The notes: generated by a model from the sequence alone, not told the origin. A DNA stretch of 64,000 bases from Glebionis coronaria (GCA_025667525.1 CM046878.1:515104274-515168273), one strand, 5' to 3'. Numbered from the stretch's first letter, positions 1 to 10,737 are shown. Numbers and translations are program-made.

Positions 1-2967
1 AGGCTATAATTGCAATGATCCCACTCAAAATATAATACTCACCTTGACCATAGTGATATGTTCGATCCCACTCAAAATATATCTATAACAGTAAGCAATA
101 AAAGGGCCTCATGTGGTACGTATATGTGCAGCGGAAATCAGTTCTCAATCTTGGCGAAATTATTAATATATGGACGAAGAAGCATATATAGGCAAATATA
201 TTGTTGCTTGACTTTTGCGTTTATCTTCAACTTATGAGGCTAAATCTATAGCAGTTGAAAAGATGTTATGGGGTTCACAATTGTAAAGAAACACTTGTTG
301 ATCACAACTTCCCTGATATGAGTTGCAAGCACCTGCAATAAAAAGGTTTGAAGTTGATACTCATGTTTCACCATATAAAAAATCAAAGTTGCAAACAATA
401 GGTTGGTACATTAAACGAACCAATGATCTGCAGTGCTACCATCAATAAGATAACACGTCCCTGTTACTTCTACGGTATTATCGAATAGTAAGAAACCAAT
501 AGCTGCAATATGCTTTACATACTTGCTGAAAAAGTTGGTGTCTTACATCCCATTTTTCGTAGAATGTATTCTCGGATAAGGTAAAATATAGTACTTTACG
601 ACACACTTGCACTAAAATAATCAATGAGAGAAAAACTTCATACCCACTCATTAAGCGCCATTGGTTGCGCCAACCTTCATTAGCAACCATATGCATATAA
701 GCTCATCTATATCATTTATCTAAAGATTAATTGATGCATGTTCATAGCTAAACTCCCATTTTGAACCCAAGGCACTGAAACACTATAACAATGTCTTAAT
801 CATCTTACTACACTACTTCCTCAAGTCCTCAACCTACCTGAAGCGACACAAAAACTAAGTCTGTACTACTGTCACTTGAATGAATGCCTTTAAACCAATT
901 GAAAGACAGAAAACATCATATGAAATTAACTGTAGCCTGATAACCAAGCCCTGTAATTTTCTTCTTGCGAACATGATTTGAAACACCTTTAGAAAACAAA
1001 TAATTTTAAAACTCTTACTCAATCGCTTGAAATAGCATAAATTTGACTTACATGTCAAAAGTATATGTTCCTTCCTCTCTGAACTTTTAACATTCAGGTT
1101 TAGGATACTTAACATTCATACAGAACACAAAAAAAGGTCAAGAATCTTATCCATGTCATAAGTATTGCAATTTTTAAAGTGATGAACTCCATAAAAATAT
1201 TTCTTAGTGGCTTTTCCTTTGAATAACATGTATCCGTTTTAATCACAGAGGTTCGAGTATATAAAATGAAACCTTTTTCCGAAAGCATCATAAATTAAAG
1301 CAAAGGAACTTACCAAGATCGCATTGGTATCCACTAAAATGCTTGTCTTAAAGTGCTTAGAAGATATAGAATAATGCTATACATAATGATCGAAACTCTA
1401 TCAGATTCATACGATGTGAACTTATCCAATGACATAACTCTTTTCGTCTCTGCTTATGCTGCTACTATTTGTTGTTATTGATTATGATTAACCTACAGTC
1501 TTGGGGCCTAAACATCAGTTCACATGGCAATAGGTTTCCATTCGATATGATGGTGTTTGTCCATTAGGATTCTCGAACAAAACATTTAATATAACATCAC
1601 TAATTTGACATCATGTTTTGCAATTAAAAATGAAAATTAAACAAATTTGAATTTGAAACACATAAATTATCATATTCATTAACCAACTTAGAATTCAAAA
1701 GACGGCGCCATATTAAAAATGAAGAAAACAAACTCATCCAAGGGGATATTCCCCAATATCGTCTTTTCCTTCTCCTCCACGAGCTCAGCAGTTATATTGA
1801 TTGAAAGAAGTTAGATTTTTTACTTGAAGTTATCTATTGGAACATTTACTTTTGACAAAAGCATCATCATGAGTCCAGGACTAATTCAACGAAAAGAATT
1901 GTGAAGCACCTTATGACCCATTGCCCATGCCTGCGTGACCCGGCTGTTTTGAAACGCTATAGTAATTAAGTATTGCATGTACACTTTCAAAAGGCACACC
2001 AAACACCATGTAATGCTTAACAAATACCTATCAAAGGTAATTTATCACCCTAGTATAATTATTTTAAGGACCTACAACTAATCATCTAACATGTAATGCT
2101 TAACAAATATTGATTGTTAGACATACAAAGACACTTGCCAAATCACATTATTTAAGCACAAATCTAGTCGCACCACATCATTCAAAGAATAAGAACACAA
2201 AATCAAAAACTAATTACTAAACAGGCCAAAACCTAAATTAATACATCAATCAATAAGTCAAAGATTATAATATTTTGAATTAACTGAAAAACATACCTTC
2301 GATCCACTGGATTAAAGGTTTCATTAGTCGTCGTAGCCGTGGTGTGTTTGTCTCGAGTGGATAGAAAACTCTGTGTTTCGATTTATTATTCCAGGGCTTT
2401 ATTGTATATTGTTTGGAGTGGAATAAGTGTTCTAGTATAACTGCACTGGTTAGATTTTAAGATTTTGTTTTTACCCTCAGTTTCTTATAAATCAGTCCCC
2501 TCTTTGTAAAGTTTTATTGTTTATATTTTCGACACCTATATTTTTGTGCCTAGTATTTCTTTTTCAGTTAAATAAAAACGAAAATTTAATTTATTTTACT
2601 AAATTAAGGGACATTTACATTTTCTAAAGGAATAAATCAAATAATTATTTCCTATTAAGGAAAGAATCTTTTGAAAAAGTCCCTACTTTTGGTTTTGCTT
2701 TACAAAGAAAAAGATATAGATGCATTTTTGGTACATGTTACGTATGGCTATATTAAAGAATATTGTCAATTATTGTAGTAGACAAGTCAATGGAGAAAAA
2801 TATGAAATGACTGATGTCGGAAAACTGAGGATAAATCGCAGGAACCATAGGTTTTCTCTTTGTTGATTCATTAACTTATGCCTTGTATGGAGTGATCAGA
2901 TAACTACACTTTGTTAGTTTTTTTTAAAATGTATATAAAAATACCAACACAGTACCTTTGTCAATCT
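1..2967. other. AT-rich stretch without a secure gene
   Basis: No open frame here resembles a family I recognise. A few minus-strand pieces look exon-like. Around 2297-2325 (read in reverse) a short open stretch beginning ATGAAACC ends at GAAG followed by GTATG, a good donor. Around 1735-1795 there is an open minus-strand stretch, and around 1305-1325 another donor-like GGTAAG. These may be remains of a small spliced minus-strand gene, but I could not link them into one frame. The rest is AT-rich with no repeats I can delimit. Confidence 0.3.
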
Positions 2968-3525
2968 TAAGGGGGTGTTTGGTAGGATGGAATGGAATGC
3001 TGAGAATGGAAATACAAGTACATTCCATTGTTTGTTATGTATCGAGAATGGAATTAGAGAATCAAAATATCATTCTCTTTCCACCAAAATGATACTTTAA
3101 AAAAAATAAAGAATGCAAAGAATTGAGATATGAAAGACAATTCATTCACGGGTTACATTCCAATGAGAATCGAGAAGTCTAAAAAGTAAATTCAGAATAT
3201 ATTTGAAACACATGTGAGTGGCACATGGCCTCATTTGGGCAAAACTTAAATAGGCCTAAGAATTTTTTTCTCCCTGCAACTGATAATCCCCACATCGACT
3301 TCTTCATCGGATGTATTTCGTCACCGGTTATGTTGTTATGAGATCATTGCCAGTTATGGTTATTCTTCAACCTCTTTCTGATGAACGATTTTGTACATCT
3401 TGATGTGCAAATGAACAAATGTACATAGCTTATTTTGATCTGCAATCTAACTATCCTCAATAGTTTATTGCTCCTAAGTATTGGAAATTATGTGTTCATA
3501 GCCATGATGCTTCGATTGTCATTTT

Positions 3526-5037
3526 ATGAAAAAAAAACTGAAGGTATTCAATTTAATTATAAAGGTGAGTGGTCCAGGTTTGGGTCTTGAACTTAATATC
3601 AAGAAAACAGAGGTATTTTGGCCCTCGTGCAATGGTGTGAAGGTCCGTGATGGTTTGTTTCCTATTGATATTCGGAGACCGTCTTCGGGTGTGAAGCTTC
3701 TTGGGGGAGCTGTTAGTAGAGACGCCAATTTTATTAGAGGGATGGCCATGAGGAGAGCCACGAATGCAGTTGATTTGATGAGCCTTCTTCCACAGTTACA
3801 TGACCCGCAGAGTGAGCTCCTTTTACTTCGATCATGCATGGGTATTTCCAAACTCTTTTTTGGGCTAAGGACTTGCCAACCTGTACACATGAAGGATGCG
3901 GCCTTGTTTTTTGACAAGGGTTTGCGTGGGTCAATTGAGAACATAGTAGTTTGTGGAGGGCCATTCTTTGGAGACTTACAGTGGCGACTTGCTTCTTTAC
4001 CCATTCGTCTTGGTGGTTTGGGTTTGTACTCGGCAAAAGAGGCCTCCTCCTATGCTTTTGTGGCCTCGAGGGCCCAATCTTGGGTGTTACAAGATCACAT
4101 TTTACGTGACAGTGGCGTATGTGGTATGGATGATGATTATGCTTCTGCTTTAGCTTGTCTACGTGATAAGATTCCAAGCTTTGATTTTAGTTGTTTCACT
4201 AATAAGGATACCGCCCCCTCTAAAACCCAACAAACATTGGCGACTACCCTTTTTAGTGAAATGGTCAAGGATATGGAGGTCCACTTTGATATGACTTTGA
4301 GGCAGAAAGCGGTTTTTGAGAGTTTACGCGCGTCACATGCTCAGGATTTCCTACTAGCTATCCCTATAGACGGGCTTGGTCAACATATGTCACCAGTGGA
4401 ATACCGTTCTATTCTTAAGTATCGGCTCATGATCCCATTATTTCCGGTTGATACAATGTGCCCTGTTTGTCGCAAGGCATGTTTGGATTCTTTTGGGGAA
4501 CATGCGGTTCATTGTAAAGAGCTCCCGGGATTCAAGTATCGACACGATATGGTTAGAGACGTTCTTTTTGACATATGTAGACGTGCTGGTATCTCCGCCA
4601 AGAAAGAAGCACCTGTGAACTTCTTGACTGACCCGGTAGATGGAAGATCCACACTCAGACCGGCGGACATTCTGGTTTTTGGATGGGTTGGAGGAAAACA
4701 TGCATGTGTGGATCTGACTGGGGTTTCTCCTCTTGTGGGGATGAGTAGCCGGGGTTTTACAGCGGGTCAGGCTGCTTTGAAAGCCGCCTCATGCAAAGTG
4801 ACAAAACACGAAAAAGCATGCATTGAAAATCAACACGTGTTTATTCCTTTTGCATTTGATACCTTCGGTTTTCTTGCACCTGAAGCGGTGGAGTTTCTGA
4901 ATAGAGTTCAGCGCGTAATGAATAGCAACGTTATGACACCTAAATCCACAAATGTGGTTTTTACTAGAATTAGCTTTGCAATTCAAAAAGGGCTTGCGGC
5001 GCAGCTTGTTGCTCGCTTGCCTTCTACAGTTATGTAA
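3526..5037 (+). CDS. LINE RT C-terminal and endonuclease-like protein (503 aa, open)
   Basis: The first 60 residues contain GLELNIKKTEVFWPS, the segment after the catalytic core in plant non-LTR reverse transcriptases; the YxDD core itself is absent, so RT activity is impossible. A middle region of about 240 residues follows the RT thumb. Near the C-terminus is a Cys/His cluster (C312, C315, C319, H326, H329, C330), then RPAD (378-381) and CVDLT with D396. Cys/His followed by spaced acidic residues recalls the restriction-like endonuclease of R2-type LINEs, which is inference. The ATG at 3526 probably belongs to host sequence upstream of the insertion rather than a native start. A 1.5-kb frame without stops in a truncated element is unusual. 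Family membership is fairly sure; function as a gene is doubtful. Confidence 0.6.
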   Translation: MKKKLKVFNLIIKVSGPGLGLELNIKKTEVFWPSCNGVKVRDGLFPIDIRRPSSGVKLLGGAVSRDANFIRGMAMRRATNAVDLMSLLPQLHDPQSELLLLRSCMGISKLFFGLRTCQPVHMKDAALFFDKGLRGSIENIVVCGGPFFGDLQWRLASLPIRLGGLGLYSAKEASSYAFVASRAQSWVLQDHILRDSGVCGMDDDYASALACLRDKIPSFDFSCFTNKDTAPSKTQQTLATTLFSEMVKDMEVHFDMTLRQKAVFESLRASHAQDFLLAIPIDGLGQHMSPVEYRSILKYRLMIPLFPVDTMCPVCRKACLDSFGEHAVHCKELPGFKYRHDMVRDVLFDICRRAGISAKKEAPVNFLTDPVDGRSTLRPADILVFGWVGGKHACVDLTGVSPLVGMSSRGFTAGQAALKAASCKVTKHEKACIENQHVFIPFAFDTFGFLAPEAVEFLNRVQRVMNSNVMTPKSTNVVFTRISFAIQKGLAAQLVARLPSTVM

Positions 5038-5074
5038 TTAAACTTTTAATCAGATTAGTGTGACAAACTTAGGA

Positions 5075-5119
<45 letters not shown>
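3556..5119 (+). mobile_element. 5'-truncated LINE insertion with poly(A) tail
   Basis: Reverse-transcriptase homology starts abruptly at about 3570 and the segment ends in an uninterrupted run of 42 A (5078-5119), the signature of target-primed reverse transcription. Flanking sequences resemble each other: ACTGAAGGTATTCAATT at about 3537-3553 and ACTGAGGGTATTTAATT at about 5140-5156, preceded by further similarity (TTTTATGAA / TTTTTTGAA). This looks like a diverged target-site duplication of about 30 bp. The 5' part of the element (endonuclease and most of RT) is missing. The insertion lies wholly inside the TIR element 2971-5574. Confidence 0.65.
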
Positions 5120-5121
<2 letters not shown>

Positions 5122-5577
5122 AATTATTTTTTGAACAGGACTGAGGGTATTTAATTGGTTCGTAAGTTTAAGCCTTTATAAATTGATTAAACATGATAAT
5201 TAACATAGTGAAATATACATATGAGAATTAATACATATAAACATGGTTCGTAAGTGTTAAAATGATTTTTTAGCTATAAAAAGGATGATCAATGGTTGCT
5301 GCTTGTTTTTGGATGGTGCATTGGAAATTATATAATTCTTTACGTTACGTTATATTATCAAAGTAACTACTCAAATTATTTTCATTGCGTCATATTTCAT
5401 TATCTAGTTGTACCAAACAAAATAATCAAACTACTAACACGTTTCCATGCTCGATTCCTTAGTTGTACCAAACAACATAACGTTTTTTGTTCTTCGAGTG
5501 TCATTCCATTTCTTGATCATTCCATTCTCTTTTACGATTCCATTCTACTTGATTCACTCGTACCAAACATCCCCTAA

Positions 5578-5942
5578 AGGGAAAGAGGAGAAAACTATTC
5601 TTTGGTACTCGTAATAAATAAGGACATACTAGTAACAAATTGGTGGAAAATTTGCCATGTTCATATACTTGTAACTCTTGTTTAGTGGCAAATATGCCAT
5701 TTTACTATTACCGTTAACTAATGTAATTACTGATAGTTCGACTAAACAACTGATATCCTACGAGAACTTAACTTTTACAAATATTTTAGGTAATTTTGGG
5801 GCCCCAAAAGTTTAGAGGTTGTGTAAGGTTCCAGCTTCCGCGACCTTTAAGGACAGTGCTATTTCTTAATGAACAATATTTTGATCATATAGCTGGTTTT
5901 TTTAGTTAGCTATATTTTTTTTAATTTAAGTGTAATTTACAG
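5578..5942 (+). other. Intron remnant upstream of HSP70 exon 2
   Basis: This AT-rich stretch carries no reading frame. It ends in a pyrimidine-rich run and the acceptor TTTACAG at 5936-5942, directly before the conserved HSP70 exon 2 sequence. It is therefore probably the 3' part of the HSP70 intron. No HSP70 exon 1 (the GIDLGTTYS region) is recognisable here or further upstream in the window. Confidence 0.5.
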
Positions 5943-7577
5943 ATGCTAAGAGGTTGGTCGGAAGAAGATTCAGTGATTCTGAAGTTCAGGAAGACATGAA
6001 GTTGTGGCCTTTTATGGTCATAAAAGGGCATGCGGACAAACCAACGATTGTTGTGAGCTACAAAGGTCAAGTCAGGGAATTTATTGCCGAAGAAATTTCG
6101 TCTATGATTCTTGCCAAGATGAAAGAAACTGCTGAGGCATACCTTGGAAAAGCTGTGAAAAATGCGGTGATAACAGTCCCAGCTTATTTCAATGATTCAC
6201 AACGTCAATCAACCAAGGATGCTGGCGCTATTGCTGGATTAAATGTCATACGCATGATCAACGAGCCTACTGCAGCTGCAATTGCATATGGTCTAGACAA
6301 TAAATCTGACATCTCTAGTAAGATGATTAATGTGCTCGTATTTGATCTAGGTGGTGGCACATTTGATGTCTCTATATTAACCATTACAAAAAAGGGTACT
6401 TTCGAGGTGAAAGCTGTCGCTGGTGACACTCATTTGGGAGGTGGGGATTTCGATAATCGTATGGTGAGTCATTGTGTTCAAGAATTCAAGAGGAAATCTG
6501 ACAAGGACTTGACTGGGAACCAAAGAGCATTGGGGAGATTGAGATTTGCTTGTGAGAAAGCAAAAAGGATTCTCTCATCCACTACTCGGACTTCAATTGA
6601 ACTGGATGGCTTGCATGAGGGGATTGACTTTTTAATGAAATTTAGTCGAGCTAAATTTGACGAGCTGAACATGGATTCATTCAATAAGTGCATCAAGACT
6701 GTCGAGGCATGCTTAAATGATGCTAAGATTGAGAAATCTTGTATAAACCAGGTGATTCTTGTTGGTGGCTCAACTAGAATACTGAAGGTTCAACAAATGT
6801 TGCAAGAGTCTTTTGATGGCAAAGAGTTGTGCAAAACTGTGAACCCAGATGAAGCTGTTGCTTATGGTGCAGCTGTTATGGCTGCAAAATTAAGTGGTAA
6901 TCGTAATAAGAGTGTTCAAGATTTGTTGCTATTAGATGTAACTCCTTTGTCACTGGGTGTGGCGATATATGGTACAGTATTTGATGTTGTGATCCCAAGG
7001 AACACTCCCATACCTACAAAAAAAAAAAAAAACTCATGTTACGGCTAGGGACAACCAAGAATGGGTAGTTACCAAGGTTTATCAAGGCGAGAGATCCAGA
7101 TGTGAAGATAACCATTTTTTGGGAAAGCTAACGATTTCTGGAATACCACCTGCTCCAAAAGGAGTTGCGGAAATCAAGAAATGGTTTGAAATAGATGCTA
7201 ACGGTATCCTGACAGTCACGTCAGAGCTATTAGGCACTGGCATAAAAAAAAAACTTACCGTTTCGAGTGAAAATGGGAGACTCTCCGCAGAAGAGATTGA
7301 AAAGATGATAAAAGATGCTGAGAAATACAAACTTGAGGACCAAGAATTCAAGAAGAAAGTGAATGCACACAATGCATTAGAGGATTGCTTATATGACATG
7401 AAGAACAGGATAAATGACCACAATATCAAGAAGAGGTTGCGGCCAAAGAGCTTGAAGAATATTGAGAATGCTATTGCGGACACGGCCGAGTGGCTACAGG
7501 AAAATGACACTGCATCTGTCGACGATCATGAGAACAAGCAGGCACGCCTAGAATTTGTTTGCAAGCCACTGTTTTAG
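5943..7577 (+). pseudogene. HSP70 (heat shock cognate 70) pseudogene, exon 2 only
   Basis: HSP70 proteins are ATP-driven chaperones. The sequence opens after an acceptor AG with the second part of a split Asp codon and then [11 protein letters not shown], matching the position where plant HSC70 genes carry their single intron. Nucleotide-binding-domain motifs follow: [40 protein letters not shown]. The frame breaks at an A-run at 7018-7032: upstream runs in one frame to a stop at 7048, and the substrate-binding domain (LGKLTISGIPPAP onward) resumes in another frame through 7577. It stops about 40 residues early, so the EEVD tail is absent. With exon 1 (about 70 residues) also missing, it cannot encode a working chaperone. 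The homopolymer shift could be a sequencing error, but the missing ends could not. Confidence 0.9.
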
Positions 7578-7681
7578 GTGTCAGATTATGGTCCTCTGAA
7601 TACTGTGAATCTAAGCTTTCGGAACCATTTATGCTTTTTCCTTAATGGATTTTGTGCTCTTTTTTACTCTTGGTCTGATGT

Positions 7682-7897
7682 TTTTTTTGAACGGCGAGTT
7701 AGTAGTTAGTGATTCGAGCTTACAGTGACATCCAATTGGGCAGTATGAAAGTCTCGAACCTTCTCCTTAGGGGATAAACCCCACTTCTACTTCTTAATTC
7801 GGGCCCCTAAGGTTATTGGTGAGACTCGAACTCGAGACCTCTCAAAGAATACCTCCCCAAGGATACTCTTGGTGGCCAACTGAGCTAGCTCAGCTGG
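7682..7897 (-). mobile_element. tRNA-derived SINE with perfect 19-bp TSD
   Basis: Read on the minus strand it starts with a tRNA-like promoter: box A TAGCTCAGTTGG and box B GAGTTCGAGTCTC, and it ends in an A-run (the T-run at 7682-7688). It is flanked by identical 19-bp direct repeats (TTTACTCTTGGTCTGATGT) at 7663-7681 and 7898-7916. Together these mark a SINE mobilised by LINE machinery. It lies just downstream of the HSP70 pseudogene, probably in its old 3' untranslated region. Confidence 0.88.
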
Positions 7898-8078
7898 TTT
7901 ACTCTTGGTCTGATGTGATATGCTTCATGTAAGTGGATTAGATATGTTGAATGATTAAGTTTGGAAAATAGAAAACAAATCCGTTCGGTTTATATTCATC
8001 TTTTTTTTTTTTGTTACATAAATATTATTTATAGTATTTGATTAACAAATGAGCAGGTTAATTTGGATTGGGTTACTC

Positions 8079-8147
8079 TGTTAGTAGACTATTATTATGT
8101 GTTAATGCATTTGGCCAAGCCCGGCTACTTAAGCATCATGTATTTAT
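8079..8147 (+). repeat. Left part of the split Copia 5' LTR
   Basis: This stretch runs TGTTAGTAG to TGTATTTAT and continues at 10682 after the MULE. The junction TGTATTTAT is the MULE's 9-bp target duplication. The AGCATC-TGTATTTATA stretch matches the partial 3' LTR at 11101. Confidence 0.5.
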
Positions 8148-8278
8148 GAGTAAAGTGTAAAAATTATGCATGTGGTTTATCAAAAGTTTGAATTACATAT
8201 CTCAGTTCATATTTCGCGTAACATACATTATTGTGGTTGTAAAATGGTACATCATAATCATACATCCTTAAGGAAGGA

Positions 8279-9026
8279 CTAGCAGGGTACCCGCGCGATG
8301 CAGCGGCGAGAATCCTGTGACTAAATTTTCTTGCGAGTAAATGTTATTTGGTTATTCGTCTTTCATAGCAATAACTTATGAATGAAGATAATTTTCACCA
8401 AAAAACATGTCTCAAAAACGTAAATTTTTTTTTTTCTTTTTTTTTGTTAACCGTGATTTCCGACTCATTGGTCGACTAATTCACGGGGTTTGAGCCCACC
8501 GCCACACAGACTCAAACCAGGTAAAGCCCTCCCTTTTTAGGAGGTTGGCGTGGCCACTTCAAGGCAAAAACGTAATTTTGATATAGGGATATTATTACTT
8601 GTGGCGTATATCTAATATGTGTAACTTAATTTTCGAAACTCAATTAAATGCAAGAATTAACAGAACTTGTTTTGAACATTTGAATGAAAAAAATCAATCT
8701 AAAAGTAGTTTGTACATATGATTGCAAGAAAAAAAAGGAGAAAAATATGATGGAGGAGATTTGTACAATGTGTTGTTTTGCTTGTAAATTATGATGATGG
8801 GGTGTTTTAATTGTATTATTAATTATGTTTTAATTAATTATGGCTAAATGCTTTGTATATGTTAGAGATATAAACTTGTACATATGCATTAAAATTTTGT
8901 ATTACTTAAATCTGATTTTCTTGGCTGCATTAATATATTGTACATTATGTTGTATGTGTTGTACTACTTAATCTTTTATAATTAAATGAAGAGAGAGTGT
9001 CTAATCTCTTTTATAAGATAGTATGA
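8279..9026 (-). mobile_element. Non-autonomous Helitron inserted between A and T
   Basis: On the minus strand it begins TCATACTATC and ends in CTAG. A short GC-rich hairpin (CCGC / GCGG arms) ends 12 bases before that 3' terminus, as in plant Helitrons. Removing it joins GGAAGGA to TGACGC, restoring collinearity of the left MULE arm with the right arm, and places the insertion exactly between A and T with no target duplication, the Helitron habit. It encodes nothing and contains a SINE at 8429-8564. Confidence 0.75.
8429..8564 (-). mobile_element. Second SINE, nested inside the Helitron
   Basis: Read on the minus strand it starts with a GTGGCCACGCC stretch, has a box-B-like CTGGTTTGAGTCTG, and ends in an A-rich tail (T-run at 8429-8445). 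Direct repeats flank it: CAAAAACGTAAATTTT at 8413-8428 and CAAAAACGTAATTTT at 8565-8579. It belongs to a different SINE family from the copy at 7682-7897. Confidence 0.7.
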
Positions 9027-9114
9027 TGACGCAAATATTTACCGTTAAAGGTTAAAACTGTTTGTTATGTTAGGGGTATTTTAGTCATTTTACAACACAG
9101 GGATGATTTTTGCA

Positions 9115-9905
9115 CTTAACTAAAAAAAATTAGAAAAAAGTTTTATTTGAAAAAAAATTCAAATATTTTTTTTCCAAAAATTTTCGAAAAAATTTGGTTT
9201 TTCATAAAAAAATTTTAAAAAAATTTGGAAAAAGAATTTTTCTAAAACAAAATTCGAAAAATGTATTTTTTTTAAATTTCGAAAAATGTTTCTTTTTATT
9301 TTCGAATAAAATTTCAAAACTTTTTTTGGAAAAAATTTCAAAAACTTTTAATTTTTATAAAAAACCAAAAAAAAATTCAAAAAAAACTTCCAAATCTTTT
9401 TTTGCGAAAAAACGTTTTTCGATAATTTTTTGAAAATAAATAATTTTTAAAATTTCCTTTTTTAAAAAACTGTTTTGAAATTAATTTTTTTTTTTGTGAA
9501 AATCTTTTGAAAAAAAGATTTCGAAAAAGTAAATCTTAAAACAAAAATTCTTAAATTTTTTGGAAAAAAGCATTTTTGAATTTTTTTTGCAAAAAATCTT
9601 TTTTCGAAATGTTTTTGAAATATTTTTTAAAATATTTTTGAAAAAAGTTATTGAAATTTTTTCAAAAAAAATTTCAAATGTTTTTCAAAAATTCCAAAAA
9701 AAACATTTTTAATTTTTTTTTACAAAAATACATTTTTCGAATTTGTTTTTAAAATTCTTTTTTCGAAATTATTTTGAAAAAAAAATTTGAAATTTTTTTG
9801 AAAAAACAAATTATTTTGAAAAACCAACTTTTTCGAAAAATTTTCAAAAAAAAGTATTTGAATATTTTTTCAAGAAAAACTTTTTTTCTAATTTTTTTTC
9901 AAAAT
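9115..9905. repeat. Near-pure A/T foldback core of the MULE
   Basis: About 790 bp are almost entirely A-runs and T-runs, broken by G/C mainly in the recurring palindrome TTCGAA or one-base variants. The two halves are imperfect reverse complements: the pattern after CACTTAA at the left (9115) recurs in reverse before TTAAGTGG at the right. It is flanked by a clear inverted repeat around GGGGTATTTTAGTCATTTTA. Apparent ORFs here are composition artefacts. Confidence 0.75.
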
Positions 9906-10022
9906 TAAGTGGAAAAACCATCCATGGGTTGTAAAATGACTAAAATACCCCTAACATAACAAACAAGTTTTAACCCTTAACGAAAAAATATTTGCACCAT
10001 CCGTCCTCAGGGATGTATGGTG

Positions 10023-10572
10023 TAGGGGTGAGCATGGTTCGGTTTGGTGCGGTTTTTGACTAAAAACGAACCGCAACCGCACTTGCGATTTTTATAAAAA
10101 TAGAAACCGCACCGAACCAAAAACCGCGGTTTCGGTTTTGCGGTTTTTTTGCTGTTTTGCGGTTTTGCGGTTTTTAACTGCACCGAACCATTACTTGTGA
10201 CTTATATAATAATTGTAGCTTTTTGCGGTTTTTAGTTTAAAATGTTGATTTTCGGTTATAACAATGCATAAATTGAATCTAACAAACACTTTACTAATAA
10301 CTTATATGAATATCAGTGATAATATGCACTAGAAATCTTATAACACGCATAAAATGGTTGATGTGACGTTTTTCAATATAAAATAGTTATGTGGTGCGGT
10401 TCGGTTTTGCGGTTCGGTTTTACGGGCGAAAACCGCAACCGAACCGCAGTTGCGGTTTTTTCTTTTTCTTCAAACCAAACCGTCGGTTTTTGTCGTGGTG
10501 CGGTTTCTGCGGTTCGGTTTTTGCGGTTTTTTGTGGTTTTGCGGTTCGCGGTTCGGTTTCTGCTCACCCCTA
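10023..10572. mobile_element. hAT-type MITE with CGGTTTTGCGG repeats
   Basis: Perfect 12-bp terminal inverted repeats (TAGGGGTGAGCA) are flanked by identical 8-bp direct repeats GTATGGTG (10015-10022 and 10573-10580), the hAT target length. Both subterminal regions are full of short repeats of GGTTCGGTTTTGCGGTT type, in inverted orientation on the two sides. The open frames seen across it come from this repeat and are not genes. It sits inside the right arm of the MULE. Confidence 0.88.
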
Positions 10573-10681
10573 GTATGGTGTACCATTTTGCAACCACAAT
10601 GATGTATGTTGCGCGAAGTATTAACGAGGGATGTAATTCAAACTTTTGATAAACCACATGGATGATTTTTGCACTTTACTC

Positions 10682-10737
10682 TGTATTTATATACGCTTTA
10701 TAATCTCTACTGATATCAGTATACATAAACATTTACA
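10682..10737 (+). repeat. Right part of the split Copia 5' LTR
   Basis: It begins with the second copy of the MULE target duplication and runs to the LTR terminus TTTACA. It closely matches 11109-11160. Confidence 0.6.

Larger units (their letters stand above)
2971..5574. mobile_element. PIF/Harbinger-like TIR element with LINE cargo
   Basis: The ends are inverted repeats: the left begins GGGGGTGTTTGGTAGGATGG and the reversed right end begins GGGGATGTTTGGTACGAGTG. Both are flanked by TAA (2968-2970 and 5575-5577), the 3-bp target preference of PIF/Harbinger and Tourist elements. Subterminal sequence is rich in GAATGGAAT-type motifs, as in Tourist-like MITEs. No transposase is visible, so it is non-autonomous. 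Its size (2.6 kb) is mostly due to a LINE fragment inserted inside it. The superfamily call rests on the 3-bp TSD and terminal motif only. Confidence 0.7.
8148..10681. mobile_element. Foldback Mutator-like element (MULE), non-autonomous
   Basis: The ends are long inverted repeats beginning GAGTAAAGTG and flanked by identical 9-bp direct repeats TGTATTTAT (8139-8147 and 10682-10690), the TSD length of Mutator-like elements. The terminal repeats are collinear for well over 200 bp once two later insertions are removed (a Helitron in the left arm and a hAT MITE in the right arm). Similarity continues into the AT-rich centre, so most of the element can fold back on itself. No transposase is encoded. 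Confidence 0.8.

Noticed and set aside
3519..4701. Minus-strand frames of 87-161 codons
   Set aside because: Antisense shadows of the LINE frame.
9159..9433. Lys/Phe-rich open frames on both strands
   Set aside because: They translate the A/T foldback core of the MULE.
10373..10657. Overlapping open frames on both strands (60-94 codons)
   Set aside because: They run through the CGGTTTTGCGG repeats of a hAT MITE; the composition explains them.
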